Source: Actinomycetota bacterium (GTDB lineage: Bacteria; Actinomycetota; UBA4738; HRBIN12). From it: DNA of 64,000 nt. The stretch covers positions 1-64,000 of the forward strand of contig BPGL01000002.1 of NCBI GenBank assembly GCA_026003015.1, written 5' to 3'. The notes under the pieces were generated by a model, which saw only the letters and a program-made list of their open reading frames with translations, was not told the origin of the DNA and searched no databases. Of the stretch, positions 26,237-35,720 are shown piece by piece; positions within the stretch are counted from its first letter, which is position 1; the number at the start of each line of letters is the position of its first letter. A program made the position numbers and the translations under genes.

Positions 26237-28339
26237 CTACACGCCCCCGAGCGTCCTTCGCAGGAAGTCCAGGACGGCCAGGTGCCGACCGACGACGACC
26301 GCGTCGAAGCCGCCGAGGTGCGACGCCCTCGGTAGGAGCAGCAGCTCGTGCGGGATCCCCGCCGCGAGCAGGCGTGCCGACAGCTGCAGGGAATGCGCCG
26401 CGACCACGTTGTCGTCGGCGAGCCCGTGGATGAGCAGGAGCGGACGGGTGAGCCGTTCGGCGCGCGCGAGGGGAGAGCTCCGTTCGTACGCGTCGGGGTG
26501 CTCCTGCGGCCTGCCGAGGTAGCGCTCGGTGTAGTGGGTGTCGTACAGGCGCCAGTCGGTAACCGGCGCGCCCGCGACGGCCGCGTGCACGACGTCGGGG
26601 CGGTCGATCACGGCGAGCGCCGCGAGCATCCCGCCGAACGACCACCCGAGCATCGCGACGCGGTCGGGATCGAGGAACGGCCACCGATCCACGGCGGCGG
26701 CCAAACCGTCGACCTGGTCCTCGAGCGCGAGCGCGAGGTTGTCCGCGATCGCACGCTCCCAGTCCGTGCCGCGTCCCGGCGTGCCGCGTCCGTCGATCAC
26801 GAGGACGGCCGCCGGCAGACGATCCGCGAGGTACTGGGCCTCCCGGAAGGCACCTCGGTGCCGCACCACCTCGCGGTGCTGCGGACCGCCGTAGGGCGCA
26901 AGCAGGACGGGCAACCGACGGTCGGGCTCACGGCCCTGCGGCAGGAGCAGGGCGGCGCGCAGCTCTCGGACCCCGAGCTGCGCCCACCGCGGTCGGGGGT
27001 CCACGATCGGCGTCTCGGCCCGGCTCGGCACCTCGCACGTGCCGCCCGGGTACCGTACGACGGTCCGCGACCCGAGCTCGTCGGCCAGCGAGCTCGTGAG
27101 GACGACGACCTCACCGCTCCCGGTCGCCGCGTGCACGCCCGCCCCCTCGGAGACCCGCTCGGGGGCGCTGCCCGGCCGCACCCGCCAGACGTGGACCTCG
27201 TCGGGCGCGCCGTGCTCGGAGCCCGTGACGAGCACGGCATCGCCGACGACCTCGATCGCAGCGACGTCGAGCCCGGCCGGGGTGACGAGCTCCTCGCCGA
27301 TCACGAGCCTCCTGGACCCCTCGCGATCGAGCGTCGCCACGAGCCGACCGTCGGCCAGCCGTCCGGGCGAACCGGGGACGAGCGCGACCCAGCGCCGGTC
27401 CTCATCCTCGCGTACGAGCGCCGTCGACCCGGTCGCGGGGTCGACCTCGAGCAGGCGGGTCGTCCGCTGGTCTCGGGACTGCACGAGCAGCGTGAGCGGG
27501 GCACCATCGCTCCACGTCACGCGAGCGAGGTACTCGAAGCGCTCGGGCTCGTCCCACCGCACCTCGGTACGTTGGCCCGTCGCGACCTCGAACAGGTGGA
27601 GGCTCACGATGGCGTTCGGCGTGCCCGCCTGCGGGTATCGGATCGCGCGGGGTTCGGCGGCGGGGTCCGTCGGATCGCTCACCCACCAGGTGGCGACGGG
27701 ACGCTCGTCGATGCGGCACGCGGCAAGCACGCTTCCGTCGGGCGACCACCACATCCCCCGGAGCCGACCCATCTCCTCGGCCGCGATGAACTCCGGCAGC
27801 CCCCAGCGCACGGCCGGATCCTCGGGGGCCGCCAGACGCCGGACGGCTCCGCCGTCGAGCTCGACGACGTACAGCGACCCGTCGATGACGAACGCGACGC
27901 GCACCCCGGTGGGATCCATGCGGGGGTCGTCCGGCGTACCGGGGGTCGGCAGCTCCCGTGCCGTGCCCGCCTCGAGGTCGGCGAGGTGCAGCCGCCCGTC
28001 GGCGACGAACACCGCCCGGGTCACCGCCCGGTCGGTCGCGTAGGCGACGACGCCCTCGCCGCGTTCGCGGACCCGCTCGCGGCGGGCCCGCTCCGCCTCG
28101 GTCGCCGCCTCCCCGCGACCCTCGGGCAGGAAGACGGGGCGCTCGGACCCGGTCGCGAGGTCGAGCACCCACAGGCCGGTGCGGGGATCGTCCCCCGCGA
28201 TCGAGCGCAGGAACACGACGCGCGAGCCGTCCGGCGCGACCGTGAACGACCGCGGCACCCCGCAGGAGAACGCGCGGGTCCGGGCGAGCTGCTCGGGGAA
28301 CGCGAGGTCGGCGGGGTCGCGGGGAGCCGACTCGGTCAC
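26237..28339 (-). CDS. S9-family prolyl oligopeptidase / dipeptidyl aminopeptidase
   Basis: 700 residues. An N-terminal beta-propeller (DPP-IV-like; [20 protein letters not shown]) is followed by a C-terminal alpha/beta hydrolase with nucleophile GWSFGG, acid HGLADDNV and catalytic His in RASHLGG. The AAEEMGR segment resembles the Glu motif that reads free N-termini in DPP-IV. No signal peptide is seen, so probably cytoplasmic. GTG 28339 overlaps the recR stop (GTGA), an unusual partner for recR. Confidence 0.88.
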   Translation of the reverse strand: MTESAPRDPADLAFPEQLARTRAFSCGVPRSFTVAPDGSRVVFLRSIAGDDPRTGLWVLDLATGSERPVFLPEGRGEAATEAERARRERVRERGEGVVAYATDRAVTRAVFVADGRLHLADLEAGTARELPTPGTPDDPRMDPTGVRVAFVIDGSLYVVELDGGAVRRLAAPEDPAVRWGLPEFIAAEEMGRLRGMWWSPDGSVLAACRIDERPVATWWVSDPTDPAAEPRAIRYPQAGTPNAIVSLHLFEVATGQRTEVRWDEPERFEYLARVTWSDGAPLTLLVQSRDQRTTRLLEVDPATGSTALVREDEDRRWVALVPGSPGRLADGRLVATLDREGSRRLVIGEELVTPAGLDVAAIEVVGDAVLVTGSEHGAPDEVHVWRVRPGSAPERVSEGAGVHAATGSGEVVVLTSSLADELGSRTVVRYPGGTCEVPSRAETPIVDPRPRWAQLGVRELRAALLLPQGREPDRRLPVLLAPYGGPQHREVVRHRGAFREAQYLADRLPAAVLVIDGRGTPGRGTDWERAIADNLALALEDQVDGLAAAVDRWPFLDPDRVAMLGWSFGGMLAALAVIDRPDVVHAAVAGAPVTDWRLYDTHYTERYLGRPQEHPDAYERSSPLARAERLTRPLLLIHGLADDNVVAAHSLQLSARLLAAGIPHELLLLPRASHLGGFDAVVVGRHLAVLDFLRRTLGGV

Positions 28340-28932
28340 ATCTCCCTCCGGCCCTCCAGGGCCTGGGAGAGCGTCACCTCGTCGGCGTACTCGAGGTCGC
28401 CGCCCACCGGCAAGCCGCTCGCCAGACGCGTCACGCGCACGCCGAGGGGCTTCAGCAGCGCGGCGACGTACATCGCCGTCGCGTTGCCCTCGAGGTTCGG
28501 GTTCGTCGCGACGATCACCTCCCGCACCCCGTCGCGCTCGACGCGATCGAGCAGCTCCTGCACGCGCAGGTCCTCCGGCCCGACGCCGTCGAGCGGGCTG
28601 ATCGCGCCGCCGAGCACGTGGTAGCGCCCCTTGATCAGGCCAGCGCGCTCGAGCGTCGCGGCATCGGTCGGCTCCTCCACCACGCACAGCTGGGTCGGGT
28701 CGCGCGAGGCATCGCGGCAGATCCGGCATCGATCGCCTTCGGCGACGTTGCCGCACTCGCGACAGAAGGCGATCCGCTCCTTGGCTCGCACGATCGCCTC
28801 GGCCAGGCGCTTGGCCTCGTCGGGCGGCGCCTTCACCAGCCAGAACGCGAGCCGCTGGGCGGACTTCGGCCCGATCCCCGGCAGGCGAGCCAGCTCGTCG
28901 ATCAGCTCCTGGATCGGACCCTCGTAGGCCAC
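28336..28932 (-). CDS. recR: Recombination mediator RecR
   Basis: 198-residue RecFOR-pathway protein that helps load RecA on gapped DNA. Helix-hairpin-helix [19 protein letters not shown], a Cys4 zinc finger ([18 protein letters not shown]), and Toprim segments ([22 protein letters not shown]). Follows dnaX on the same strand, the standard dnaX-recR order; an ebfC/ybaB gene is not between them here. Confidence 0.96.
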   Translation of the reverse strand: MAYEGPIQELIDELARLPGIGPKSAQRLAFWLVKAPPDEAKRLAEAIVRAKERIAFCRECGNVAEGDRCRICRDASRDPTQLCVVEEPTDAATLERAGLIKGRYHVLGGAISPLDGVGPEDLRVQELLDRVERDGVREVIVATNPNLEGNATAMYVAALLKPLGVRVTRLASGLPVGGDLEYADEVTLSQALEGRREM

Positions 28933-28949
28933 GGCTCCTCCGTTCGCGC

Positions 28950-30701
28950 TCAGTCGGGGCCGTCGATCGGACGAGCGCCGAGCACCTCCTGAACGCGGCG
29001 GAGCGCCTCCGCCTCGTCGGGCACCTCGTCCTCTTCGACGGCCTCCACGGGCGCGGCCGGCCCGCGCTCCCGCGCTTCGCGCACCGCGCAGACGATCTCC
29101 GGGGAGATGCCGAAGAGCTCGGCGAGCGCTGACCGGAGCACCTCGCGTCGATCCTCCACCTTCTGCACGCCGAAGCGCTTATCCGGAGGGAACGCGAGCT
29201 CGAGCGTCTCCCCGTCGAAGGAGGCCGGGGTCGCGCTCTCCAGGAACGCGCGCAGGACCGGCTGGCGACGGTGCCCGAGGTGGTCGAGGAGCGCCCCCCA
29301 GGACCGACGGAGCATCGCCACGTCGACGCTCGCCCGGTCGGGGCCGTGAGGCGTGGGGACCGGCTCCGTTTGGCCCTCCGGCGTCGCGTCGGCCCCCGGG
29401 ACGGATGCCGGGGGCGCCACGGGCGAGCCGTCCGGGAGCACGATCGCGTCGTCGGCCGGCAGGGTCGACCCCGTGTCGGCCACGGGCGTCGCCCGGTCGC
29501 CGTCCCCTTCGGTCGCTGCGGGCGCGACGTCGAGGTTCGCGAGGCGCTCGAGGCGCTCCAGGCGGGCGGTGATCGCCGCCGGGGACGGATCGGTCTCGGG
29601 CAGGCACGCGCGCACGAGGGCGAGCTCCAGCGTGAGCCTGGGGCTCGTCGTCCAGCGCAGATCCTGCTGCGCGGCGAGCAGCAGGGTGACCACGCGGGCG
29701 AGCTCGCCGGTCGTGAACCGCTCGGCCTGGACCCGCAGCACCTCCTGCGCCTCGGGCGTCGCGTCCAGGAGGTCGTCTTGGCCCGGCGCGGTCTTGACCA
29801 GCAGGAGGTTCCGCAGGTGGGCCAGGGTCTCGCCGGTGACCGTGCGCAGATCCTGCCCCTCCTGGACCAGCCGATCGACGAGCTCGAAGGCGCCCCGCAC
29901 GTCGGCCGCGGCGATCACGTCGGCAAGCTCGGAGGCCGCATCGCCCCCCGTCGCGCCGAGGAGCGACCGAACCGTCTCCTCGTCGATCCGCTCCCCGCCC
30001 ACGAGGCTCGCCTGATCCAGAAGCGAGAGGGCGTCGCGCGCCGATCCCTCGGCGCGGCGTGCGATCGCCGCGGCGGCCGCGGGCGCGAGCGCGACGCCCT
30101 CCTTCGAGGCGACGGCCACGAGGTGGTCCGCGAGCTGGTCGTGCGACAGACGCCGGAAGTCGAACCGCTGACAGCGCCCGACGATCGTCGGCGGCATCTT
30201 GTGCGGCTCGGTCGTCGCCAGGACGAACCGCACCCCCGGCGGCGGTTCCTCGAACAGCTTGAGCAGCGCGTCGAACGCCTCGCGCGACAGGCGCTGGGCC
30301 TCGTCGATGATGTAGACCTTCTCGCGGCCGACCATCGGCGCGGTCGGCGCGCGCTCGCGGAGCTCGCGAGCGTCGTCGACCCCCCCGTGGGAGGCGGCGT
30401 CGATCTCGACGACGTCGACGTGGGTGCCCTCGCGGATCGCGACGCAGCCGGAACAGACGTCGCACGGCTCGGGGGTCGGTCCGCGCTCGCAGTTGACCAT
30501 CTTCGCGAGGATCCGAGCCGTGGAGGTCTTGCCCGTGCCGCGCGGGCCCGCGAACAAGAACGCGTGGTGCAGGCGCCCCTCGCGGACGGCCCCGGTCAGC
30601 GCGCGGACGACGTGGTCCTGACCGAGGAGCTCGGCCGGGGTCTGCGGGCGGTAGCGACGGTAGAGCGCCTGGTGCTGCGTCTCGGGCGTCTCGTCTGCCA
30701 C
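28950..30701 (-). CDS. dnaX: DNA polymerase III subunit gamma/tau
   Basis: Clamp-loader ATPase, about 583 residues. [21 protein letters not shown] near the start, Walker [13 protein letters not shown], zinc-site cysteines ([16 protein letters not shown]), Walker [11 protein letters not shown], and sensor-1 [24 protein letters not shown]; then a Pro/Ala-rich tau-like C-terminus. GTG 30701 ([11 protein letters not shown]) is chosen because GGGAGGG lies six bases upstream and longer readings would run into the SRP RNA gene. No frameshifting slippery site was checked for. Confidence 0.95.
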   Translation of the reverse strand: MADETPETQHQALYRRYRPQTPAELLGQDHVVRALTGAVREGRLHHAFLFAGPRGTGKTSTARILAKMVNCERGPTPEPCDVCSGCVAIREGTHVDVVEIDAASHGGVDDARELRERAPTAPMVGREKVYIIDEAQRLSREAFDALLKLFEEPPPGVRFVLATTEPHKMPPTIVGRCQRFDFRRLSHDQLADHLVAVASKEGVALAPAAAAAIARRAEGSARDALSLLDQASLVGGERIDEETVRSLLGATGGDAASELADVIAAADVRGAFELVDRLVQEGQDLRTVTGETLAHLRNLLLVKTAPGQDDLLDATPEAQEVLRVQAERFTTGELARVVTLLLAAQQDLRWTTSPRLTLELALVRACLPETDPSPAAITARLERLERLANLDVAPAATEGDGDRATPVADTGSTLPADDAIVLPDGSPVAPPASVPGADATPEGQTEPVPTPHGPDRASVDVAMLRRSWGALLDHLGHRRQPVLRAFLESATPASFDGETLELAFPPDKRFGVQKVEDRREVLRSALAELFGISPEIVCAVREARERGPAAPVEAVEEDEVPDEAEALRRVQEVLGARPIDGPD

Positions 30702-30731
30702 GTGCCCTCCCGACCCGTCCCCGAGGAAGTG

Positions 30732-31002
30732 GCCGTGCACCCGCCTTCGACCGCACGGACCCGAGCGCTTCGTCGACGCGGCAGGCTCCGACCAGGCGTC
30801 CCTACGGCACCCGCCGGGAACCGCTGAGGGCTGCTGCGTTCCCGCCCTGACCCGGTTCGCGGTCCGACGTCGCGTAGGACCCGGCCATCAACGCCCCGCG
30901 CCGAGGGCTGCCTCGGATCTCGCGGGCCTCGGGCGGGGATTCGGCCCCGCGTCAAGCGGATCTCGGGTACAGGGCACCGCTAGCTCCCCGCCTAGCACGG
31001 CC
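30732..31002 (-). ncRNA. ffs: Signal recognition particle RNA, large (Alu-containing) form
   Basis: RNA scaffold of the particle that targets nascent membrane and secreted proteins. On the minus strand the universal domain-IV core reads GGGTCAGGGCGGGAACGCAGCAGCC (around 30860-30830, within CCTCAG-type ends). The 5' Alu-like part has GCTAGGCGGGGAGCTAGCGG and GTGCCCTGTACCCG, and the 3' part GTGCCGTAGGGACGCCTGG. Ends pair: GCCGTGC (31001-30995) with GCACGGC near 30731-30738. Length ~271 nt matches the large SRP RNA known from Bacillus and some other phyla. Located directly upstream of dnaX. Exact ends are approximate. Confidence 0.88.
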
Positions 31003-31010
31003 ACCATCGG

Positions 31011-31016
31011 AGTATA
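31011..31016 (-). promoter_or_regulatory. -10 box of the SRP RNA gene
   Basis: On the minus strand TATACT lies eight bases before the inferred RNA 5' end at 31002, an excellent -10 hexamer. No convincing -35 was found 17-18 bp further upstream. Its position independently supports the 5' end chosen. Confidence 0.6.
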
Positions 31017-31128
31017 CGGCCGGGCCCGGACTCGGGCCCCGGGCGCCGATGCGCAGGGACCCTGGTTCGTTCGTTCCTCGGGTTCCAGGCGGTTCCGGAC
31101 CGGCCCGGAGGCCTAGGCCCGATCACTC

Positions 31129-31710
31129 TCACGGCAGGTACTGCACCTCGATGCGCACGACGACGCCGTCCCGGACGGTGATCCAATACGGGGCCTGACG
31201 TCCCTGGTAGCGGGCGTCCCAGGGACGGTGGTGGCTCTCGAAGGCGGCCAGGAAGGGGGCCACCTCTCCCCGGACCAGGTGACAGCAATGCCGCTTCCAG
31301 TCGATGACCCAGACCACCAGGTCCGCAGAGATGGGGAGGGTGCGCAGCTTGGGGTTGTCGTTCACGATGTAGACGTCGTTGGGGACCGGTACCTCGTCCC
31401 CGCGCTCAGCCGCCGCTTCGTTGGCGGCCTCGCCCGTGAGGAAGTACGCGAGGTCGAAGCGGAGCGTCCCGGCTTCGATGTCCACCGACCGGATGGAACC
31501 GAAGTGGCGCCCGTCCTCGAGCACCGGGCTCGGACTCGGACCCGACGAAGCGGGAGCGTCCGCTGTGGGACCGCCGGTGACCGAGGCCGGGGCGGAGGGC
31601 AGCCGCTCGGAGGACGGGCCCGACGCACCGGGTGCGCCGTGGGAGGAGCAGCCCGCGGCGAGCACCAAGGGCGCAAGCAGGAGCAGCACCACAGCGCGGG
31701 TGGCAGACAC
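31129..31710 (-). CDS. Secreted lipoprotein, function unknown
   Basis: 193 residues. Signal peptide with lipobox LVLAAGC (Cys20), a Ser/Pro/Ala-rich linker (~22-66), then a compact domain with SVDIEAGTLRFDLAYFLTG, VPNDVYIVNDNPKLRTLP and WKRHCCHLV. The pattern of Ile/Asp-rich strands with VYIVNDNPKLRTL recurs in uncharacterised actinobacterial lipoproteins as far as recalled; no function known. Anchored on the outer face of the membrane. A 388-bp stretch without a convincing gene lies upstream. Confidence 0.75.
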   Translation of the reverse strand: MSATRAVVLLLLAPLVLAAGCSSHGAPGASGPSSERLPSAPASVTGGPTADAPASSGPSPSPVLEDGRHFGSIRSVDIEAGTLRFDLAYFLTGEAANEAAAERGDEVPVPNDVYIVNDNPKLRTLPISADLVVWVIDWKRHCCHLVRGEVAPFLAAFESHHRPWDARYQGRQAPYWITVRDGVVVRIEVQYLP

Positions 31711-32098
31711 GGCCTGACCCTACGCCCATGCCAGCGACCTGTCGAGCGGTTTCGCGGCGCGTGTCAAGGACTCCGGAGCGACGGCAACGATCATCCCGGA
31801 ATCGTCGCCGATCTTCAGCGGCCCGGTCTTCAAGCTCCTCGCACCCGAAGCGTTGCACCGAGCGGCGCGCGACGACCGCGCTCGCGCGTCTTCGATGATG
31901 AGCTCCGTGCCGTCGGGGGTCGGCAGCGGTACATGGTCCGGAGCGCTCGCGCTTCGCCGCCGCAAGGATCCCCTCCAAGGGAGACCTCGACGGTTGAAGC
32001 GTCGAGCCTTCGGCTGCCGCCCCCTCGCGTCGGGCACGCCGGAGGCTCGAACCGTCTCCTGCCCCGGTCCGCCGGATCCGCGGCCGTAGGATGGGCGC
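31711..32098. other. 388-bp region without a convincing gene
   Basis: Lies between the lipoprotein start and mntA. Open frames exist on both strands, but their translations are Arg/Ser-rich and match nothing recognised. A hairpin is present at 31986-32006: CTCGACG and CGTCGAG around a 7-nt loop. The right end holds TAGGAT (32087-32092), the likely leaderless -10 of mntA. Could hold a decayed gene or small RNA. Confidence 0.4.
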
Positions 32099-32521
32099 AT
32101 GGACGTCACCGAGCTCGAGGACCGGCTCCGCGCCGCGCTGGAGCGGCAGCCGGAGGTGCTGGTCGCCTACCTGTTCGGGTCGGCCGCCCGGGGCCGTCCG
32201 GGTCCCCTCTCGGACGTGGATGTCGCCGTCCTCCTCGCCGAGGACAGCGACCGTACCGGGCGTCGCCTCGACCTCATCGGGGACCTCGCAGCCGCCGCAG
32301 GGACCGACGAGGTCGACCTCGTGGTGCTGAACGAGGCGCCGAACGAGCTCGCCTTCCGTGTGATCCGCGACGGCCGGGTCCTGCTCTGCCGGGACGAGCG
32401 GACACGCGTCTGGCACCGGGCGCGGACGATCCTCGAGTACCTCGACCTCGAGCCGCTCCGGCGCGCCCTCGCCGAGGGCCTCCGCCGCCGCCTCGCGGAG
32501 GGGACGTATGGTCGACGCTGA
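32099..32521 (+). CDS. mntA: MntA-type nucleotidyltransferase antitoxin
   Basis: 140-residue minimal nucleotidyltransferase with the diagnostic GSX10DXD motif (GSAARGRPGPLSDVDV, ~residues 24-38) and the third Asp in EVDLVVLNEA. In MntA-HepT (type VII) systems this enzyme AMPylates and silences the HEPN toxin. TAGGAT lies six bases before ATG 32099. It overlaps the hepT start by 14 nt, typical of the pair. Confidence 0.88.
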   Translation: MDVTELEDRLRAALERQPEVLVAYLFGSAARGRPGPLSDVDVAVLLAEDSDRTGRRLDLIGDLAAAAGTDEVDLVVLNEAPNELAFRVIRDGRVLLCRDERTRVWHRARTILEYLDLEPLRRALAEGLRRRLAEGTYGRR

Positions 32522-32921
32522 GGTCTTGCGGCTGCGCCTGCGCGAGCTCGACCGCCGCGTCACCGCCCTCCGGGAAGCCCGCGCCGCCGGCCGCGACCGC
32601 TTCTTCGACGATGCCCTGCTCCGAGCCGCGGTGGAACGTCACCTGCAGCTCGCGCTCCAAGCGGCCATCGACGCGGCGGCGCACGTGGTGGCCGAGGAGT
32701 ACGCCGACAGCCCCTCGACGTACCGGGAGGTGTTCGAGATCCTCGCTCGGCACGGGGTGCTGGAGCCGGACCTCGCGACCCGGCTCGGACGCGCGACCGG
32801 GCTCCGCAACCTCCTCGTGCACGGCTACCTGGAGGTGGATCCCGCCCGGATCTGGGAGAGCCTGGGCGAGCTGGACGACCTCGTCGCCCTGGCCGAGCGG
32901 GTGGCGCGTCTGCTCCCCTGA
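32508..32921 (+). CDS. hepT: HepT-type HEPN ribonuclease toxin
   Basis: 137-residue all-helical HEPN protein (DUF86). The active-site RX4HXY motif is RNLLVHGY near residue 100. In characterised pairs HepT is an RNase, and MntA adds AMP to the Tyr of this motif. Gene order antitoxin-toxin with overlap fits a functional module. The next gene (HAD phosphatase) starts two bases after the stop, so cotranscription is possible. Confidence 0.88.
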   Translation: MVDAEVLRLRLRELDRRVTALREARAAGRDRFFDDALLRAAVERHLQLALQAAIDAAAHVVAEEYADSPSTYREVFEILARHGVLEPDLATRLGRATGLRNLLVHGYLEVDPARIWESLGELDDLVALAERVARLLP

Positions 32922-32923
32922 GC

Positions 32924-33622
32924 ATGCTGGCCGTCCGCGCGCTCGTCGTCGACTTCGACGGCACCGCCTGCCTGCAGGACGTCTCCGAGGTGCTCCTCGC
33001 CGCCTTCTGCGAGCCGGGCTGGGAGGCCTACGACGAGGCCGTCGACCGCGGCGAGATGGGGCTGCGCGAGGCCGCCCGCCACCAGGCGGCGATGCTGCAC
33101 GGCTCGCGCGAGGAGATGCTCGCCCACGCGCTCGCTCACGCGGAGCTCGACCCCACCTTCCCGCCGTTCGTCGCCTGGGCGCAGGAGCGGGGCCTGCCGC
33201 TCGAGCTCGTCTCCGACGGCTTCGCGTTCTACATCCGACCGATCCTCGAGCGGGCGGGGCTCGGCCACCTGCCGGTCGTCACGAACGAGATGGTCTTCGA
33301 CGGCCGGCCGCGCCTGCGCCACCCGAACGGCCATCCCGAGTGCGTCGGCTGCAGGACCTGCAAGATGCTTGCGGTGCAACGGCTCCGCGAAAGCGCCGGG
33401 CCGGTCGCGTTCGTCGGCGAGGGGCAGTCCGACCGCTACGGGGCGCTGTACGCCGACGTCGTCTTCGCCAAGGACGCGCTCGTGCGGATCTGCGAGCGCG
33501 ACGGGGTCCCGTACCGGCCCTGGCGCACCTTCGACGACGTGCGGGTCGAGCTCGAGGCCCTCCGCGAGCTCCCCGGACCCGTCGCGCCCGCGCGCTGCCC
33601 CGGCTGGCTCGCGTCGGCGTGA
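32924..33622 (+). CDS. HAD-IB phosphatase (MtnX/SerB-like)
   Basis: 232 residues. HAD motifs: VVDFDGTACLQD (~8), LVSDGF (~89) and VGEGQSDRYGALYAD (~155). The layout resembles MtnX-like phosphatases of methionine salvage or phosphoserine phosphatase. A Cys cluster (HPECVGCRTCK, ~124) is unusual and could bind a metal. No other mtn genes are nearby, so the substrate is open. Follows hepT by two bases. Confidence 0.8.
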   Translation: MLAVRALVVDFDGTACLQDVSEVLLAAFCEPGWEAYDEAVDRGEMGLREAARHQAAMLHGSREEMLAHALAHAELDPTFPPFVAWAQERGLPLELVSDGFAFYIRPILERAGLGHLPVVTNEMVFDGRPRLRHPNGHPECVGCRTCKMLAVQRLRESAGPVAFVGEGQSDRYGALYADVVFAKDALVRICERDGVPYRPWRTFDDVRVELEALRELPGPVAPARCPGWLASA

Positions 33623-33630
33623 TCCAGCGC

Positions 33631-34194
33631 TCAGCGCACCGTGAGCGAGGTCTCCACCGGGACGGGGTGCGCGATGATGTCGAGCACCGGAGAGGTCTCC
33701 TGCACGTACCGGCAGAGCTCCTGGAGCTCCTCCTCCGAGGCGTTGCCGGCCTTCGCGGTGCCCCGCACCCGGATCGCGGTGAACCCGGGCCGCGGGCCGT
33801 CGGCAATCCCCACGAAGTTGCGGAGATCGAGGTCCCCCTCCACCTCGTACGTGAGCTCCTCGAGCTCGTAGCCCCGCGCGGCCGCGTTGTAGACGAAGCC
33901 CACCGCGTAGCAGAACCCGAGGGCCGCGAGCACCAGCTCGACCGCGTTGGGCCCCAGGTCCCGGCCGAGCAGCACCTCGGGCTCGCAGCCGGTGAGCTCG
34001 TGCGTCCGGGCGTGCGGCACCTCCTGCCCCGCGTGGACGAACGAGCCGATCTCCCCGCGGCTCGTGCTCCCCTCCCGCCAGCTCGTCCTCGCCTTGAAGG
34101 TGAACCGAGCGATCCCCGGATCACCCTCGATAGCCTGGATGGTCTGCACCAGCCGGGTGACGTCCACTCCGTTCCTCGTCACCGCGGTGTCCAT
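33631..34194 (-). CDS. OsmC-family peroxiredoxin-like protein
   Basis: 187 residues, OsmC/Ohr fold. The two conserved redox cysteines are Cys95 in LGFCYAVGF and Cys161 in ELCRYVQETSPV, as in thiol-dependent organic hydroperoxide reductases. ATG 34194 is chosen over one at 34221 because AAAGGAGGA lies directly before it. Next to a membrane protein and divergent from an ECF sigma operon that includes a selenoprotein methyltransferase, suggesting a redox or metalloid stress neighbourhood. Confidence 0.85.
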   Translation of the reverse strand: MDTAVTRNGVDVTRLVQTIQAIEGDPGIARFTFKARTSWREGSTSRGEIGSFVHAGQEVPHARTHELTGCEPEVLLGRDLGPNAVELVLAALGFCYAVGFVYNAAARGYELEELTYEVEGDLDLRNFVGIADGPRPGFTAIRVRGTAKAGNASEEELQELCRYVQETSPVLDIIAHPVPVETSLTVR

Positions 34195-34228
34195 GGCTCC
34201 TCCTTTCGCCGGTAGGCTCACCGGTCCC

Positions 34229-34729
34229 TCAGCGCCGCTCGGCCAGGATCCCCCGCAAGCTGATCAGCGCGCCGGCGACGAAGATCGCGACGGCCAGGTA
34301 GATCAACCCGAGGTGTCCGAGCGTGTCGAAGTCGTTCGGGTAGTGGGCGGGAAGGGCCACCGCGAGCCCGAGCACGGGCGCCGCCACCGCGCCCACCCAG
34401 GCCCACGCCTGTCCCCTGCGCACACCGAACGCCACGAGGAACAGCACCGCCAGTCCCGTCGCGGCGATGAACCCCGACACCGCGATATGCAGGTGCGAGA
34501 CGTACTCGAACAGCGAGGGGCTGAAGGCCTGGATCTCGTCCCTTCCCACGCTCACCTCGTTCGGCCCGATCCCGAGCTCGAGGAACGCGTCGGTGAAGTT
34601 CCGGATGAAGAGGATCACCGCGTAGCCGACGAACCCCACCGCCGCGAGGCCCATCAGCCAGCTCCCGATACGGAGCGCCCGAGCTCCCTCCCGTTCCTCG
34701 GCTCGGGCGCCGATCGCCGCGCTCGCCAT
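34229..34729 (-). CDS. Four-span integral membrane protein, function unknown
   Basis: 166 residues with four hydrophobic segments: WLMGLAAVGFVGYAVILFI (~25), LHIAVSGFIAATGLAVLFLV (~83), AWVGAVAAPVLGLAVALP (~109) and LGLIYLAVAIFVAGALI (~138). No family recognised. GGGAGGGG lies just upstream of ATG 34729. Lies between OsmC (same strand, 34-bp gap) and the divergent sigma factor, so perhaps part of the same stress response. Confidence 0.7.
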   Translation of the reverse strand: MASAAIGARAEEREGARALRIGSWLMGLAAVGFVGYAVILFIRNFTDAFLELGIGPNEVSVGRDEIQAFSPSLFEYVSHLHIAVSGFIAATGLAVLFLVAFGVRRGQAWAWVGAVAAPVLGLAVALPAHYPNDFDTLGHLGLIYLAVAIFVAGALISLRGILAERR

Positions 34730-34880
34730 GTCCCACCCCTCCCTTCCAGGGTTGCCTTCCACTCCTTCAGGGACGCTGGAACCTCGGGGGGGGAATGCGC
34801 TTCCACCGCGATGCAACAAGGTCGTGGTCCGCGGCGTCTTGGGGGTGTGACCGGCGACGTCGGCACGGTGGGGGGATGTC

Positions 34881-35471
34881 GTGACGGTCGAACCGAGGAC
34901 CGCTCGTTCGAAGGAGGACTTCGAGGCGATGGCGACGCAGGCCATCCCGGGGCTGTACGCCCTCGCCCGCCGGCTCACGGACCAGAGCCCCGAGGACCTC
35001 GTCCAGGAATGCCTCCTCCGCGCCTACCGGGCCTACGGGGAGCTCGCGGACGACGCGGCCGGCCCCGCATGGCTCCGGCGGATCCTCGTGAACGCGTTCC
35101 GCGACCGCCTGCGCAAGGAGATGCGGAGCGTGGAGGAGGTATCCGTGGAGGACGTGGACGAGTTCTCCCTCTACCGCACCCTGGCCGAGGAGGATCCCTT
35201 CCCCTACTCCGACACCCTCCACCTGGACTTCCTCCGAGCGTTCGGCCGCGAGGACGTCCGGGCGGTGCTGCTCCGGCTCCCGGTGCGCTACCGCGCGCCG
35301 CTCGTGCTCCGCTACATGGAGGGCTTCTCCACGAAGGAGATCGCGAGGCTCTTGGACGAGCCGCTCGGGACCGTTCTCGCCCAGCTGCACCGGGGACGGA
35401 AGCGCTTCGAGCGGGAGCTGTGGGACTACGCGAACGAGTCGGGGCTGCTCGCGAAGGGAGCGGGGCGATGA
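34881..35471 (+). CDS. ECF-subfamily RNA polymerase sigma factor
   Basis: 196 residues. Sigma region 2 (YALARRLTDQSPEDLVQECLLRAYRAY; WLRRILVNAFRDRLRK) and region 4 (LPVRYRAPLVLRYMEGFSTKEIARLLDEPLGTVLAQLHRGRKRFE). GTG 34881 follows GGGGGGATGTC. Its stop overlaps the next ATG (ATGA) of a zinc anti-sigma factor, so the pair is a classical ECF module. Redox-sensing ZAS anti-sigma factors release such sigmas on thiol oxidation; the target is likely this operon and neighbours. Confidence 0.92.
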   Translation: MTVEPRTARSKEDFEAMATQAIPGLYALARRLTDQSPEDLVQECLLRAYRAYGELADDAAGPAWLRRILVNAFRDRLRKEMRSVEEVSVEDVDEFSLYRTLAEEDPFPYSDTLHLDFLRAFGREDVRAVLLRLPVRYRAPLVLRYMEGFSTKEIARLLDEPLGTVLAQLHRGRKRFERELWDYANESGLLAKGAGR

Positions 35472-35716
35472 CCCCGGACGAGCCGCTGATCCCCTGCTCG
35501 GAGGCCGTGGAGCGGCTCTGGGAGTACCTGGACCGGACGCTCTCGGCCGAGGACCAGGCCCGCGTCGAGCAGCACCTCGCCTTCTGCCGGCGGTGCTGCG
35601 GCGAGCTCGAGTTCGCCCGGGAGCTCCGTGCCTTCCTCGCGACCGCCGCCGCCGACGAGATCCCGCCGGACGTGCGGGAACGACTGCAGGGGTTCGTCCG
35701 GGAGCTGGGAGGGTGA
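35468..35716 (+). CDS. Zinc-finger anti-sigma factor (ZAS type)
   Basis: 82 residues, soluble. HXXXCXXC motif in EQHLAFCRRCCGELEF, typical of zf-HC2 anti-sigma factors such as RsrA/RseA that bind the ECF sigma and lose zinc on oxidation. Start ATG 35468 overlaps the sigma stop. The selenoprotein methyltransferase ATG is only four bases after its stop, forming a three-gene operon. Confidence 0.88.
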   Translation: MTPDEPLIPCSEAVERLWEYLDRTLSAEDQARVEQHLAFCRRCCGELEFARELRAFLATAAADEIPPDVRERLQGFVRELGG

Positions 35717-35720
35717 CGTG

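Noticed and set aside
30702-30740. Longer N-terminus for DnaX
   Set aside because: It would overlap the SRP RNA 3' end; GTG 30701 has a good ribosome site and gives the conserved N-terminus.
31986-32006. Rho-independent terminator before mntA
   Set aside because: The hairpin has a 7-bp stem but no T-run and no clear gene ending upstream of it on the plus strand; recorded only as a structure.
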